A stretch of DNA of 64,000 nucleotides from Pedobacter sp. Leaf41 (GCF_001422545.1 NZ_LMLE01000006.1:600211-664210), one strand, 5' to 3'; positions 9,126 to 17,916 are shown, numbered from the stretch's first letter. Notes: generated from the sequence alone by a model not told the origin. Translations and numbers: made by a program.

Positions 9126-10049
9126 ATGTATTCGATAAAAATAGCGGCGTTTTTAGTTGCCTCCTGGTTAAGTTTTGCCAGTGCACAGGAGTTCATCCCA
9201 CTATATCCTAAAGATAAAATTCCAAATTCGAAGGGTACCACTAGAAAGGATAGTATTGCTAATGAACGGATATTTCGGGTAGCAAATCCTGGGATGTACT
9301 GTTATTTTCCTTCAAAGCAAGAAAATAAGGGGGCAGCGATAGTGATTTGTCCTGGAGGTGGTTACGAGCGTTTGGCCTATGTAATTAGCGGAATACAATT
9401 GGCCAAATGGTTCAATACAATGGGCATCTCGGCGTTTGTCCTTAACTACCGTTTGCCAAATGATGCCGATTTAATAGAAAATGCGAAGGCACCGCTACAG
9501 GATGCACAACGGGCACTCAAGGTTGTTCGAAGCAATGCTTTAAAATGGGGAATCAAGCCCGACAAAATCGGAATACAGGGTTCTTCGGCCGGAGGGCATC
9601 TGGCCAGTATGGCAGGAACCAGCCTAAGCGATATATCGAAAATTGCTGATAGTTTAGATCAGGTATCGGCCCGGCCCAATTTCATGATTTTGGTGTCTCC
9701 AGTAATTGATATGGGAAAATACGCCCATAAGGGCAGCAAAAAGAACCTGCTCGGACCAGGAGAAGATGCTGCATTGGAAGCCAAATATTCTACACAGTTA
9801 CTTGTAACTAAAGAAACCCCATCCAGCTTTATTGCTGTCGCCTTTAACGATCAGGCCGTAGATCCACACAATAGCCTGCTTTTTTACCAGGCCCTGCTCG
9901 AACACAAAGTTCCGAGCAGTTTACATGTGTTTCCGCAAGGGGCGCATGCTATTGCTTTAAGAAACAACCCCGGAAGTGCTGAACTATGGACAGCACTCTG
10001 CGAAAAATGGATGTATGAAATGGATATCATTCCGATCGCACTAAAATAA
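9126..10049 (+). CDS. Secreted alpha/beta-hydrolase, acetyl-xylan-esterase-like
   Basis: The 307-residue protein has a signal peptide (ends SFASAQ), an oxyanion loop CPGGGYERLA, the nucleophile elbow GSSAGGH, and a late DPHNS/GAHAIALR region that supplies the catalytic Asp and His. This pattern is typical of Bacteroidota BD-FAE/acetylesterases found in plant cell-wall loci. It starts one base after the pectinesterase stop codon, so translation is probably coupled. A role in removing acetyl groups from pectin is likely from context; acetylated xylan is an alternative. Confidence 0.88.
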   Translation: MYSIKIAAFLVASWLSFASAQEFIPLYPKDKIPNSKGTTRKDSIANERIFRVANPGMYCYFPSKQENKGAAIVICPGGGYERLAYVISGIQLAKWFNTMGISAFVLNYRLPNDADLIENAKAPLQDAQRALKVVRSNALKWGIKPDKIGIQGSSAGGHLASMAGTSLSDISKIADSLDQVSARPNFMILVSPVIDMGKYAHKGSKKNLLGPGEDAALEAKYSTQLLVTKETPSSFIAVAFNDQAVDPHNSLLFYQALLEHKVPSSLHVFPQGAHAIALRNNPGSAELWTALCEKWMYEMDIIPIALK

Positions 10050-10089
10050 AATAACAGAAATTTTCGATTAAAATAGCAGCAAACTAATT

Positions 10090-11733
10090 ATGAAATCAAG
10101 GATATTATTGCTCACATTATTGACCCTTACCTGTTCGGCATTCGCTCAAAATAAAACCAACTCGTTTTCCTGGGAAAATCTACCAAAAATCAGCAGACCA
10201 ACATTTAAGGCTGATACCCTTTCAATTGCAAAATTGGGCGCTAAAAGCGATGGTATATTTTTAAACACCGAAATCATCAATACTGCGATTGCAACATGCA
10301 GTAAGAATGGAGGAGGCACGGTGTTAATACCTCAAGGTATCTGGCACACAGGTCCGTTATATTTGAAAAGTAACGTTGAGCTGCACCTGGATAGAGGAGC
10401 AAATTTGATTTTTAGTAAAGACAAATCATTGTATAAACTGATAGAGGGAGATTATGAGGGGAAACCGGCTGCCAGAAATGAATCACCGATTAACGGAAAC
10501 GATCTGGTAAATGTGGCCATCACGGGGAATGGCATTATTGATGCAAACGGTGATGTATGGCGTGCGGTAGGGCAATCGCAACTTACAGCTTCACAATGGT
10601 CTGCAAAAGTGGCCTCTGGTGGGGTGTTGAGTGATGACAAAAAGACCTGGTATCCTAGCGAGCAATTTAAAAAGACACATTTAGAGGGTAAAAGCATGCT
10701 GCTTCAGGCTGGTAAACCGCTGGAATCTTTCAATGATATGAAAGATTACCTGCGCCCCAATCTGTTGGTGCTTAAAAACTGCAAAAAGGTATTGCTGGCT
10801 GGAGTTACTTTTCAGAATTCTCCGGCCTGGTGCATTCACCCGCTTTTGTGTGAGGATCTGACTGTCGAAAATGTGACAATCAAAAATCCTCACTACGCAC
10901 AAAATGGCGACGGCATCGACATAGAATCATGTACACGGTTTCTGGTTGAGAACTGTGTGTTGGATGTTGGAGATGATGCCATCTGTATCAAATCGGGAAA
11001 AGATGAAGAAGGTAGAAAGAGGGGAGTAGCCTGTGCAGAAGGGGTGATCCGTGGAAATACGGTTTATAGCGGACATGGAGCGGTGGTAATAGGAAGCGAG
11101 ATGAGTGGTGGTGCAAGAGATATCTTTATAGAAAACTGCACTTTTATCGGTACAGACAAAGGCCTACGCTTTAAATCGACCCGTGGAAGAGGGGGCGTGG
11201 TGGAGCGAATCTATGCCAGAAACATCACGATGAAAGATATTCATCAGGAGGCGATTTTCTTCGACATGTTTTATTTTGTAAAATTTGCAACAGATGGTAA
11301 GCGTAACGATTCTCCGACAGTTAACGAGGGTACTCCCGTTTTCAAAAATATGTTATTTGAAAATATTACCTGCCAGGGAGCCAAGGTTGCGGTATTTATC
11401 CGGGGATTATCTGAAATGCCTGTTCAGAATATCGCCATACTCAACTCGAATTTAGTAGCCGAAAAAGGCATCGAACTTACAGATGCATCCGGAATTCGTT
11501 TCGATAATGTTGGCGTGTTTACGCAGAATAAAGCACCATTGATATCTGTTGCAGGCGTTAGGAACGTTCATCTGGATAAATTAAAGTTTTCTACAGGAAC
11601 ACCGCTGCTACTATCAATTGATGGAGATAAAAATAGGGATATTGTGATTACCAATACAGATTTGAAGAAGGCAAATAAGAATCTGGAACTAAAAAACGGC
11701 GCTTCAGAAAAGGTGGTAGCCCTAGGCAAATAA
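10090..11733 (+). CDS. GH28 polygalacturonase-type glycosidase
   Basis: This 547-residue secreted protein (signal peptide ends SAFAQ) has the GH28 beta-helix motifs in order: NGDGIDIES (catalytic Asp), VGDDAICIKSGKD (paired catalytic Asp residues), GHGAVVIGSEMSGG (catalytic His) and RFKSTRGRGG (substrate-binding Arg/Lys). GH28 enzymes hydrolyse alpha-1,4-galacturonic acid bonds in homogalacturonan; related members act on rhamnogalacturonan or xylogalacturonan. The N-terminal segment (about 40-110: LGAKSDGIFLNTEIINTAI) is the usual family start. It is the last gene of the operon-like series; 88 bp separate it from the convergent LysR gene. Confidence 0.95.
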   Translation: MKSRILLLTLLTLTCSAFAQNKTNSFSWENLPKISRPTFKADTLSIAKLGAKSDGIFLNTEIINTAIATCSKNGGGTVLIPQGIWHTGPLYLKSNVELHLDRGANLIFSKDKSLYKLIEGDYEGKPAARNESPINGNDLVNVAITGNGIIDANGDVWRAVGQSQLTASQWSAKVASGGVLSDDKKTWYPSEQFKKTHLEGKSMLLQAGKPLESFNDMKDYLRPNLLVLKNCKKVLLAGVTFQNSPAWCIHPLLCEDLTVENVTIKNPHYAQNGDGIDIESCTRFLVENCVLDVGDDAICIKSGKDEEGRKRGVACAEGVIRGNTVYSGHGAVVIGSEMSGGARDIFIENCTFIGTDKGLRFKSTRGRGGVVERIYARNITMKDIHQEAIFFDMFYFVKFATDGKRNDSPTVNEGTPVFKNMLFENITCQGAKVAVFIRGLSEMPVQNIAILNSNLVAEKGIELTDASGIRFDNVGVFTQNKAPLISVAGVRNVHLDKLKFSTGTPLLLSIDGDKNRDIVITNTDLKKANKNLELKNGASEKVVALGK

Positions 11734-11821
11734 TTTTCTATACACAACCAGCAAATTCATTGGGTTTCAGAATAAAAGCGACTGTTTGAGTATTAACTTA
11801 GGTAATAATAATGGCAGTCGA

Positions 11822-12682
11822 TTACAAAATCAACTTCAATACGTTAGAAAGAATTGGATTATGATCATCGGCTCGCCAATTAAGATATAGCTCAGTTTGG
11901 AAGGGAAGCTTGATAAATCGTAAACCCGGACTTTCGTGATAAGAATACGAATCTGGCAACACGGCTATCCCCAAACGTTTTCGCACTAAGGCAATAATAG
12001 TTGAGCCGAATTCAGAATGAAGGTAAACCTCGGGAACGAAATCAAAAGAATTAAATAGCTTTTGGATAATGTACCCATAACTACTTCCCTCATCAATAGT
12101 TGGAAGGATAAATTTTTGCTTTTCGAGGGTTTCCTTGGTTAAATCTTTGAAGGTTTGGTAGGGATGGTTTTCGGGTATCACTAAGGCTAAATGATCCGTA
12201 TAAATTTTCTTTGATTTAAGTCCAGAGATAATATTGATATCTCTGGTTATTGCCAAATCGATCTTATAGTTCCTCAAAAATTCCTGTTGGTTTTCGTATA
12301 AAATCTGAAGGAGTTCAACCTGTAATTGAGGGTATTTGATAGAAATTTTCGCCAAAATATCGGGGATTATGGAAGCGGAAATCGAATCGGGATGGGCAAT
12401 TTTTATGGTACCGCTTTCACCCAGATGAATCTGCTTTGCCGATTGATGGATATACTCAATTTCGCTCAACTGCACTTCCCATTTATCTTTTAAAAACCTG
12501 CCGGCCGGTGTTAATTTTACATTCCTTTTGTTACGCTCAAATAGTAAAAGCCCTAATTCATTTTCCAACGATTGAATTTGACGGCTTAAGGCAGATTGCG
12601 TAATGTTCATTTTCGCTGCCGTATTCCAATAGTGAAGTTCACCTGAAAGTGCCAAAAAGTATTTGATTTGCTGGAGGTTCAT
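11822..12682 (-). CDS. LysR-family transcriptional regulator
   Basis: The 286-residue protein starts MNLQQIKYFLALSGELHYW and has the LysR winged helix-turn-helix (about 1-60, with AAKMNITQSALSRQIQSLE). A periplasmic-binding-protein-like effector domain follows (about 90-285). It is divergent from the acetyltransferase gene with 72 bp between start codons, the usual layout when a LysR protein controls its neighbour. The shared intergenic region is AT-rich and contains several ATTAAT/ATTAAA-like repeats. The effector is unknown. Confidence 0.93.
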   Translation of the reverse strand: MNLQQIKYFLALSGELHYWNTAAKMNITQSALSRQIQSLENELGLLLFERNKRNVKLTPAGRFLKDKWEVQLSEIEYIHQSAKQIHLGESGTIKIAHPDSISASIIPDILAKISIKYPQLQVELLQILYENQQEFLRNYKIDLAITRDINIISGLKSKKIYTDHLALVIPENHPYQTFKDLTKETLEKQKFILPTIDEGSSYGYIIQKLFNSFDFVPEVYLHSEFGSTIIALVRKRLGIAVLPDSYSYHESPGLRFIKLPFQTELYLNWRADDHNPILSNVLKLIL

Positions 12683-12742
12683 TAATGCAATTTAATCATT
12701 AATAATTGAGTAAATAGCATTTCATTGCATTTGTTGAATTTG

Positions 12743-12750
12743 TAAATTTG
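12743..12750 (+). promoter_or_regulatory. -7 promoter box (TAAATTTG) before the GNAT gene
   Basis: TAAATTTG fits the Bacteroidota TAnnTTTG box exactly and ends only four bases before the ATG at 12755. If this is the promoter in use, the transcript would be leaderless or nearly so. No exact TTTG is seen 18-20 bp upstream, so the -33 element is weak or replaced by LysR activation. Confidence 0.4.
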
Positions 12751-12754
12751 GAAT

Positions 12755-13288
12755 ATGGAAAACTTAGAAATACTTCCGGTCAAAGCTAAAGATGTGCTTC
12801 ATCTTCAGGATATCAGCAAACTGACTTTCTCTCAAACATTTTCAGCTATTAATTCCGAAGAAAATATGGCCAAATATCTGGAGGACAGCTTTTCTATTGA
12901 TCAGCTGAATGAAGAGTTGCACAATGAGTCATCACTATTTTATTTTGCAAAGTTGAATGATGAGGTGATCGGCTATATGAAACTAAATACAGGTGAGGCG
13001 CAAAAAGAGAACCAAAATGACAACGCACTTGAGATAGAACGCATTTATGTATTGCAGGAATTTCACGGTAAGAAGGTCGGCCAATTGCTTTATCTCCACG
13101 CTATTAAAGTAGCCGAGGAAATGAAAGCAGATTATGTTTGGTTAGGTGTATGGGAGAAGAATTTTAGGGCCATTGCCTTCTATAAAAAAAATGGATTTGT
13201 AGCATTTGATCAACATGTATTTATATTGGGCGATGACAGGCAGATCGACATTTTAATGAAACTAGAATTAGCTCAGCGGAATGAATAA
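12755..13288 (+). CDS. GNAT-family N-acetyltransferase
   Basis: This 177-residue single-domain GNAT has the central IERIYVLQEFHGKKVGQLL stretch, which holds the acetyl-CoA pyrophosphate-binding loop (H-G-K-K-V-G), and the later NFRAIAFYKKNGF motif that ends the fold. It resembles the spermidine/spermine- and amino-acid-type acetyltransferases common in Firmicutes and Bacteroidota. The substrate cannot be told. It is divergent from the LysR gene and probably controlled by it. Distance to the next gene is 172 bp, so it is likely monocistronic. Confidence 0.9.
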   Translation: MENLEILPVKAKDVLHLQDISKLTFSQTFSAINSEENMAKYLEDSFSIDQLNEELHNESSLFYFAKLNDEVIGYMKLNTGEAQKENQNDNALEIERIYVLQEFHGKKVGQLLYLHAIKVAEEMKADYVWLGVWEKNFRAIAFYKKNGFVAFDQHVFILGDDRQIDILMKLELAQRNE

Positions 13289-13460
13289 ATTTTTGTCGGT
13301 GAGATTTTGATATGCTAACGTTGGTGTTGGAGTTTTAGGTCTTATTTGGCTCTAATGTCTTTTAAAACAATGGACGGTCAATTTTTTAATTGCCGCTAAT
13401 TACTCATTGAATTATATCGTAGATTTGACCACACATTGAGGATCTACCAAGACTAGAAAT

Positions 13461-14024
13461 ATGAGCGTACTCTTTATAAAAAATATGGTTTGCAATCGCT
13501 GCATTATGGTGGTTCAAAGTGAAATGGATAAGCTTGGATTAGCCGTAGAACATATAAAACTGGGAGAAGTTACGCTTGAAAAAGAGCCAACTGCTAGAGA
13601 AAGAACTGCTTTGGAAGGTGCGTTGGTACCATTAGGTTTTCAGCTGATAGATGATAAAAAAAGCAGAATTATAGAACAAATCAAAAATGTAATCATTGAG
13701 TTGGTACATCATCAGGATAATGACGCTAAAACCAATTTGTCGGACGTTTTAAGTGAGAAACTGCACCACGATTACAATTACCTTTCTAACCTATTTTCGG
13801 AGGTGGAAAGTACCACAATCGAAAAATATTTTATCGCACAGAAAATTGAAAAGGTAAAAGAACTATTGGTTTATGATGAGCTGTCATTGAGCGAAATTGC
13901 TTTCCGACTGAACTATTCAAGCGTAGCCTACTTAAGTAACCAATTCAAAAAAGTAACGGGATTGACGCCAAGTCATTTCAAACAAATAAATGAAGAGAAA
14001 CGGAAACCATTAGACCAGGTTTAG
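13461..14024 (+). CDS. AraC-family regulator with HMA-like N-terminus (copper-cluster regulator)
   Basis: The 187-residue protein begins with a small heavy-metal-associated-like fold (about 1-70) containing MVCNRCIMVVQ, a CxxC motif like that of copper chaperones. The C-terminal half is an AraC/XylS helix-turn-helix domain (about 95-180: EKVKELLVYDELSLSEIAFRLNYSSVAYLSNQFKK in outline, then GLTPSHFKQ). This architecture suggests that metal binding to the CxxC alters DNA binding. It lies 87 bp upstream of copA on the same strand. It is the obvious candidate for the factor reading the element shared by three copper genes. A TAGATTTG -7 box lies at 13420-13427. Confidence 0.87.
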   Translation: MSVLFIKNMVCNRCIMVVQSEMDKLGLAVEHIKLGEVTLEKEPTARERTALEGALVPLGFQLIDDKKSRIIEQIKNVIIELVHHQDNDAKTNLSDVLSEKLHHDYNYLSNLFSEVESTTIEKYFIAQKIEKVKELLVYDELSLSEIAFRLNYSSVAYLSNQFKKVTGLTPSHFKQINEEKRKPLDQV

Positions 14025-14051
14025 TAAATCTTACAAATCAATTCCATAATT

Positions 14052-14089
14052 CCACAATAACTATTCTCCATCTTGTTGCCAATTTTGTA
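14052..14089 (+). promoter_or_regulatory. Shared copper promoter element, copy 1 (copA)
   Basis: CCACAATAACTAT starts at 14052, and a -7-like CAATTTTGTA starts at 14080, exactly 28 bases later. The same two boxes with the same 28-base offset stand before the small HMA gene and the multicopper oxidase. The TTTG of the second box ends 24 bases before the ATG, a normal leader length. The upstream box sits where the -33 element would be, which suits an activator overlapping RNA polymerase. Confidence 0.65.
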
Positions 14090-14111
14090 TTGTAAATAAA
14101 GCAATAGAATT

Positions 14112-16529
14112 ATGGCTACAAATAACAATAACGAAACGGTTTACATTCCTTTAGAAGATGTAGAAAGCGAACATTGTGCTTTAATCGTTGAAAAGGGATT
14201 GGCAAAGGTTGATGGTGTAACATCCCCGAAAGTAGAACTCAACAACCGCAGAGCAGCCATTACCGTTACAAGTAATGAGACAGTTGGCAAAGCCGTTGCG
14301 GCTATTAAAGACTTGGGCTACGGTGTTTCATCTATAAAAAATACCTTTCCTGTTTTGGGAATGACCTGTGCTTCTTGCGCTGGAAGTGCAGAAAGCATCG
14401 TAAAGTATGAGCCAGGGGTAATTGAAGCTTCGGTCAACTACGCCACAGGAAATCTGACCGTTGAGTACCTTCCCAATATGACGGATGCTACCAAACTGCA
14501 AAAAGCCGTTCAGGGCGTTGGTTATGACCTGCTCATTGTTGAAGAAGCAAAACAACAGCAATCTCTGGAGACTATCCATGCGGATAAATTCAAAAAGCTA
14601 AAAAACAAAACTATTTGGGCCGTTATATTATCATTACCCGTGGTAATCATCGGGATGTTCTTTATGGATATGCCCTACGGTAACGAAATTATGTGGTTAT
14701 TTTCCACTCCTGTGGTGCTTTGGTTAGGTAAAGATTTCTTCATCAACGCGTGGAAACAGGCCAAACACCGGTCTGCCAATATGGACACTTTGGTTGCCTT
14801 GAGTACAGGAATTGCGTATTTATTCAGTGTGTTTAATATGCTTTTTATGGATTTCTGGCACCAGAGAGGATTGCACGCACACGTCTATTTTGAAGCAGCT
14901 GCAGTGGTCATCGCCTTTATCCTTTTAGGTAAATTATTGGAAGAAAAAGCCAAAGGAAATACCTCTACTGCCATTAAAAAACTGATGGGCTTGCAACCTA
15001 AAACCGTGATGGTAATAGCACCGGACGGAACCGAAAAACAAACCCCTATTGAAGCCGTAAATGTTGACGATATAATCCTGGTAAAGCCCGGCGAAAAAAT
15101 TGCGGTCGACGGAATGGTCACTTCCGGTAATTCGTATGTAGACGAAAGTATGCTGAGTGGCGAACCCGTTCCGGTACTAAAAACAGAAAACGAAAAAGTA
15201 TTTGCCGGAACCATTAATCAGAAGGGTAGTTTCCAATTTAAAGCAGTGAAAGTTGGTAAGGAAACCATGCTTGCCCAAATCATTAAAATGGTGCAGGATG
15301 CGCAAGGCAGTAAAGCCCCCGTTCAAAAATTGGTGGATAAAATTGCAGGAATTTTCGTTCCGGTGGTGATTGGTATTGCCATCCTTGCCTTTGTTTTGTG
15401 GATTATTTTGGGTGGCGAAAACGGTTTGGTGCAAGGATTATTAGCAGCCGTTACGGTGTTGGTGATTGCTTGTCCTTGTGCATTGGGCTTGGCTACCCCA
15501 ACTGCAATTATGGTGGGTGTTGGTAAAGGTGCTGAAAATGGCATTTTAATTAAAGATGCCGAAAGCCTTGAATTGGCTAAGAAAGTGAATGCAATAGTTT
15601 TGGATAAAACCGGAACCATAACACAAGGAAGACCTGAGGTAACCAGCATCCAATGGCTAAACGATGATGAAACATCCAAGGCAATTTTACTGAGCATCGA
15701 AAAACAATCAGAGCACCCATTGGCGGAAGCCGTGGTGAAACATTTGGAAGGCGTTGCTACCACAGATTTATCCAACTTCGACAGCATCACGGGTAAAGGT
15801 GCAAAAGCCAATCATAACAACGAAACCTATTTCGTAGGAAACAAAAAACTCCTGGCAGAGAACAACATTGCGATTGCAGAACAACTACAAACCCAATCCG
15901 ATGAATGGGGCAAACAGTCTAAAACGGTCATTTGGTTTGCAAACAGCAAAGAGGCAATTTCTGTTATCGCTATTTCCGATAAAATCAAAGAAACATCGGT
16001 TCAGGCAATTGCAGCAATGCAGGAAATGGGTATCGACTTGTATATGTTAACCGGCGACAATGAAGCCACAGCCAAGGCAATTGCCGAGCAAACAGGCATC
16101 CTGCATTACAAAGCTGAAGTATTGCCACAACACAAAGCTGATTTTATAAAAGAATTGCAGCAGCAAGGCAAAGTAGTAGCCATGGTAGGCGACGGAATTA
16201 ATGACAGTACCGCTCTGGCAACAGCAGATGTAAGTATTGCCATGGGAAAAGGCAGCGACATTGCCATGGATGTAGCCAAAATGACCCTCATATCTTCAGA
16301 CCTTACCAAAATACCGCAGGCAATACGTTTATCAAAACAAACCGTGGCCACCATTAAGCAAAATCTTTTTTGGGCATTTATTTACAACCTGATTGGCATT
16401 CCCCTGGCTGCTGGATTATTATATCCAATTAACGGTTTCTTGTTAAACCCAATGATAGCCGGAGCGGCAATGGCTTTGAGTAGCGTAAGTGTGGTGAGTA
16501 ATAGTTTAAGATTGAAGTGGAAGAAATAA
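14112..16529 (+). CDS. copA: Copper-translocating P1B-type ATPase
   Basis: The 805-residue inner-membrane ATPase exports cytosolic Cu(I). Two HMA domains lie at the N-terminus: the first (about 8-72) is degenerate, with EHC in place of CxxC; the second carries GMTCASCAGS (Cys86, Cys89). Transmembrane helices surround the CPC motif (Cys454-Pro-Cys456), and the phosphorylation site DKTGTIT begins at Asp498. The actuator has SGEPVP, the nucleotide-binding domain has SEHPLAEAV, and the hinge is GDGINDSTAL. CPC plus HMA domains marks the copper-exporting subgroup. The gene sits between its likely regulator and a copper chaperone. Confidence 0.95.
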   Translation: MATNNNNETVYIPLEDVESEHCALIVEKGLAKVDGVTSPKVELNNRRAAITVTSNETVGKAVAAIKDLGYGVSSIKNTFPVLGMTCASCAGSAESIVKYEPGVIEASVNYATGNLTVEYLPNMTDATKLQKAVQGVGYDLLIVEEAKQQQSLETIHADKFKKLKNKTIWAVILSLPVVIIGMFFMDMPYGNEIMWLFSTPVVLWLGKDFFINAWKQAKHRSANMDTLVALSTGIAYLFSVFNMLFMDFWHQRGLHAHVYFEAAAVVIAFILLGKLLEEKAKGNTSTAIKKLMGLQPKTVMVIAPDGTEKQTPIEAVNVDDIILVKPGEKIAVDGMVTSGNSYVDESMLSGEPVPVLKTENEKVFAGTINQKGSFQFKAVKVGKETMLAQIIKMVQDAQGSKAPVQKLVDKIAGIFVPVVIGIAILAFVLWIILGGENGLVQGLLAAVTVLVIACPCALGLATPTAIMVGVGKGAENGILIKDAESLELAKKVNAIVLDKTGTITQGRPEVTSIQWLNDDETSKAILLSIEKQSEHPLAEAVVKHLEGVATTDLSNFDSITGKGAKANHNNETYFVGNKKLLAENNIAIAEQLQTQSDEWGKQSKTVIWFANSKEAISVIAISDKIKETSVQAIAAMQEMGIDLYMLTGDNEATAKAIAEQTGILHYKAEVLPQHKADFIKELQQQGKVVAMVGDGINDSTALATADVSIAMGKGSDIAMDVAKMTLISSDLTKIPQAIRLSKQTVATIKQNLFWAFIYNLIGIPLAAGLLYPINGFLLNPMIAGAAMALSSVSVVSNSLRLKWKK

Positions 16530-16561
16530 ATCAGTAAATATCATAAATCAAATGAAGAAAA

Positions 16562-16599
16562 CTACAACGATAAAACGCGTTGATTGACGCAACTTTGTA
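16562..16599 (+). promoter_or_regulatory. Shared copper promoter element, copy 2 (HMA chaperone)
   Basis: CTACAACGATAAAA at 16562 and CAACTTTGTA at 16590 repeat the two-box arrangement found before copA and the multicopper oxidase, again with a 28-base offset. The element lies in the 92 bp between the copA stop and the ATG at 16622. The chaperone therefore has its own promoter. Its position argues for the start at 16622, not 16580. Confidence 0.62.
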
Positions 16600-16621
16600 C
16601 TATCAAATAAAATATAACGAA

Positions 16622-16846
16622 ATGGAAAATAATAATCAAGATTTACAATTCAAGACAAATATCAATTGCAGTAGCTGCGTAGCAAAAGTAACCCCTTTCT
16701 TAAATGACGCCGAAGGTATAGGGCAGTGGGAAGTAGATACTACGAATAGAGAAAAAATCCTCACCCTAAAATCTGAAGGAATTACTGAACAGGAAGTAAT
16801 AGAAACCGTTCAAAAAGCCGGGTTTAAGATAGAACCTATAAAGTAA
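16622..16846 (+). CDS. Small HMA-domain copper chaperone
   Basis: The 74-residue protein is a single HMA fold: INCSSCVAKVTPFL holds the metal-binding CxxC, and the domain ends with VIETVQKAGFKIEPIK. Such proteins hand Cu(I) to the HMA domains or membrane entry site of CopA. The start at 16622 is chosen because the frame upstream (from 16580) overlaps the promoter element at 16562-16599 and adds no HMA sequence. A terminator hairpin lies 150 bp downstream. Confidence 0.88.
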   Translation: MENNNQDLQFKTNINCSSCVAKVTPFLNDAEGIGQWEVDTTNREKILTLKSEGITEQEVIETVQKAGFKIEPIK

Positions 16847-16993
16847 TTTAAAAAAATACCTCACCCATCAGCGGTATTTAACATCGTTGTAATTATCCAT
16901 TACACAGCGTTAAAAATTGTCTTTAGTTGGGCGTTTGCTATTTGGCAATCATCAACTGAACGAGTTTCTAAATTCTATCAGAACTTGTCGCCA

Positions 16994-17030
16994 AAAAATA
17001 AAACCTTCACAGAATGAAGGTTTTATTTTT
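16994..17030. terminator. Perfect 16-bp hairpin, bidirectional terminator
   Basis: Arms 16994-17009 and 17015-17030 are perfectly complementary (core AAAACCTTCA/TGAAGGTTTT) with loop CAGAA. T-runs close it on both strands, so it could end the copper chaperone transcript from one side and the decayed SDR/Crp genes from the other. Confidence 0.85.
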
Positions 17031-17123
17031 AATGCTGCAATGTCCTAAGGCTGAAACGCTTTTTGCAGTAAGCCATCCAAACCCGCTATTTGTTCCGGTA
17101 ATTGATACAACTTTTTTGTTCAT
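17007..17123 (-). pseudogene. Truncated short-chain dehydrogenase (N-terminal remnant)
   Basis: The minus-strand frame from ATG 17123 gives MNKKVVSITGTNSGFG and then WLTAKSVSALGH, the first beta strand, TGxxxGxG cofactor loop and first helix of an SDR enzyme. After about 28 residues the likeness stops at about 17040. The frame runs into the terminator hairpin and ends at TGA 17007-17009, for a total of 38 codons. A working SDR needs about 250 residues with an NNAG and YxxxK motif, so this is a gene fragment. It is downstream of, and on the same strand as, the broken Crp/Fnr gene. Confidence 0.75.
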
Positions 17124-17202
17124 TATATTTTATTTAAAATTAATGGTACAAAATTCCGAGCTTTAAAAAATTCAAACATTTTCCATTTTGTAAAAAGAGA
17201 TT

Positions 17203-17755
17203 TTACAGGATGTTTTTTCTAATTCTACTCAACGATTGTTGGGTAACGCCTAATTACGAAGCGACCAATGATAGCGGAACACGATTGATAAGCATTGGAT
17301 ATTTTTCAAGGAATGAGAGGTAACGGGTTGAGCCATCTTCCGAAACCAACGGACTATCCATCGCATCTGTTAAACATTTTTGGGTTATTTTAGCTGCAAT
17401 CCTGTCCCAATCAACTATTGTGTTCGAGAGTGCGTCCCAATCTTTTTTAGTAAAAGCGAGCAATTTGCAATCGGTAATGGCCTGAATATAATCTGTTGCT
17501 GCTGCCTGTGCATCAAATTTTTGCTGGTCTGAAAAAAAGCTGTATTCGTCAATAAAGTAATTGGTTATCTCTTCACCTTTATTATTGTAATAGCAACACC
17601 GAAAAACACAACCAATGTATTTTGGAATTTTTCCTGCTTCGGAAAAAATAATCATCTTTTTCCAGTTCCAGTTCCGTTGTCTTGCACTTAATAAAGTCGA
17701 TTTGCTGTTGGTTCAAATTGCCAAAACGCAGTATATATTCAATTAATTTTTCCAT
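17203..17755 (-). pseudogene. Crp/Fnr-family regulator, disrupted by a frameshift and a stop
   Basis: Reading minus from ATG 17755, the first 35 codons (MEKLIEYILRFGNLNQQQID and on to LEKDD) are a typical Bacteroidota Crp/Fnr start. At a run of six A (plus strand 17643-17648) one extra base shifts the frame. The shifted frame continues with SEAGKIPKYIG, YYNNKGEEITNYFIDE and TRYLSFLEKYPMLINRVPLS. It then meets TAA at 17254-17256, where the family has a Tyr codon. After the stop the same frame resumes with LGVTQQSLSRIRKNIL and a proper stop at 17203-17205, the C-terminal helix-turn-helix end. Some residues around YIGCVFRCCYY also seem missing. Two independent lesions make a sequencing error unlikely. 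Confidence 0.85.
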
Positions 17756-17862
17756 TGTAAAGGTAGCAAACGGCTTTAATTAGAGATTTACCATTGGTAA
17801 AAAGTCACGAAGCTTTTAATTCACCAACGACGACGTAAATCTTACAATTATTAACCAAAATA

Positions 17863-17900
17863 CCACAACGATTATCATACGGTTTAATTCCAATTTTGTA
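17863..17900 (+). promoter_or_regulatory. Shared copper promoter element, copy 3 (multicopper oxidase)
   Basis: CCACAACGATTAT at 17863 and CAATTTTGTA at 17891 again lie 28 bases apart, and the second box is identical to that before copA. The start codon at 17917 follows 16 bases after the element. An alternative start at 17896 would lie inside the -7 box and is therefore unlikely. Confidence 0.65.
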
Positions 17901-17916
17901 TCTAAATATCAGACCA

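Noticed and set aside
15177..15811. Long minus-strand ORFs inside copA (85 and 162 codons)
   Set aside because: Antisense shadows of a strongly conserved P-type ATPase; no start context or family motif.
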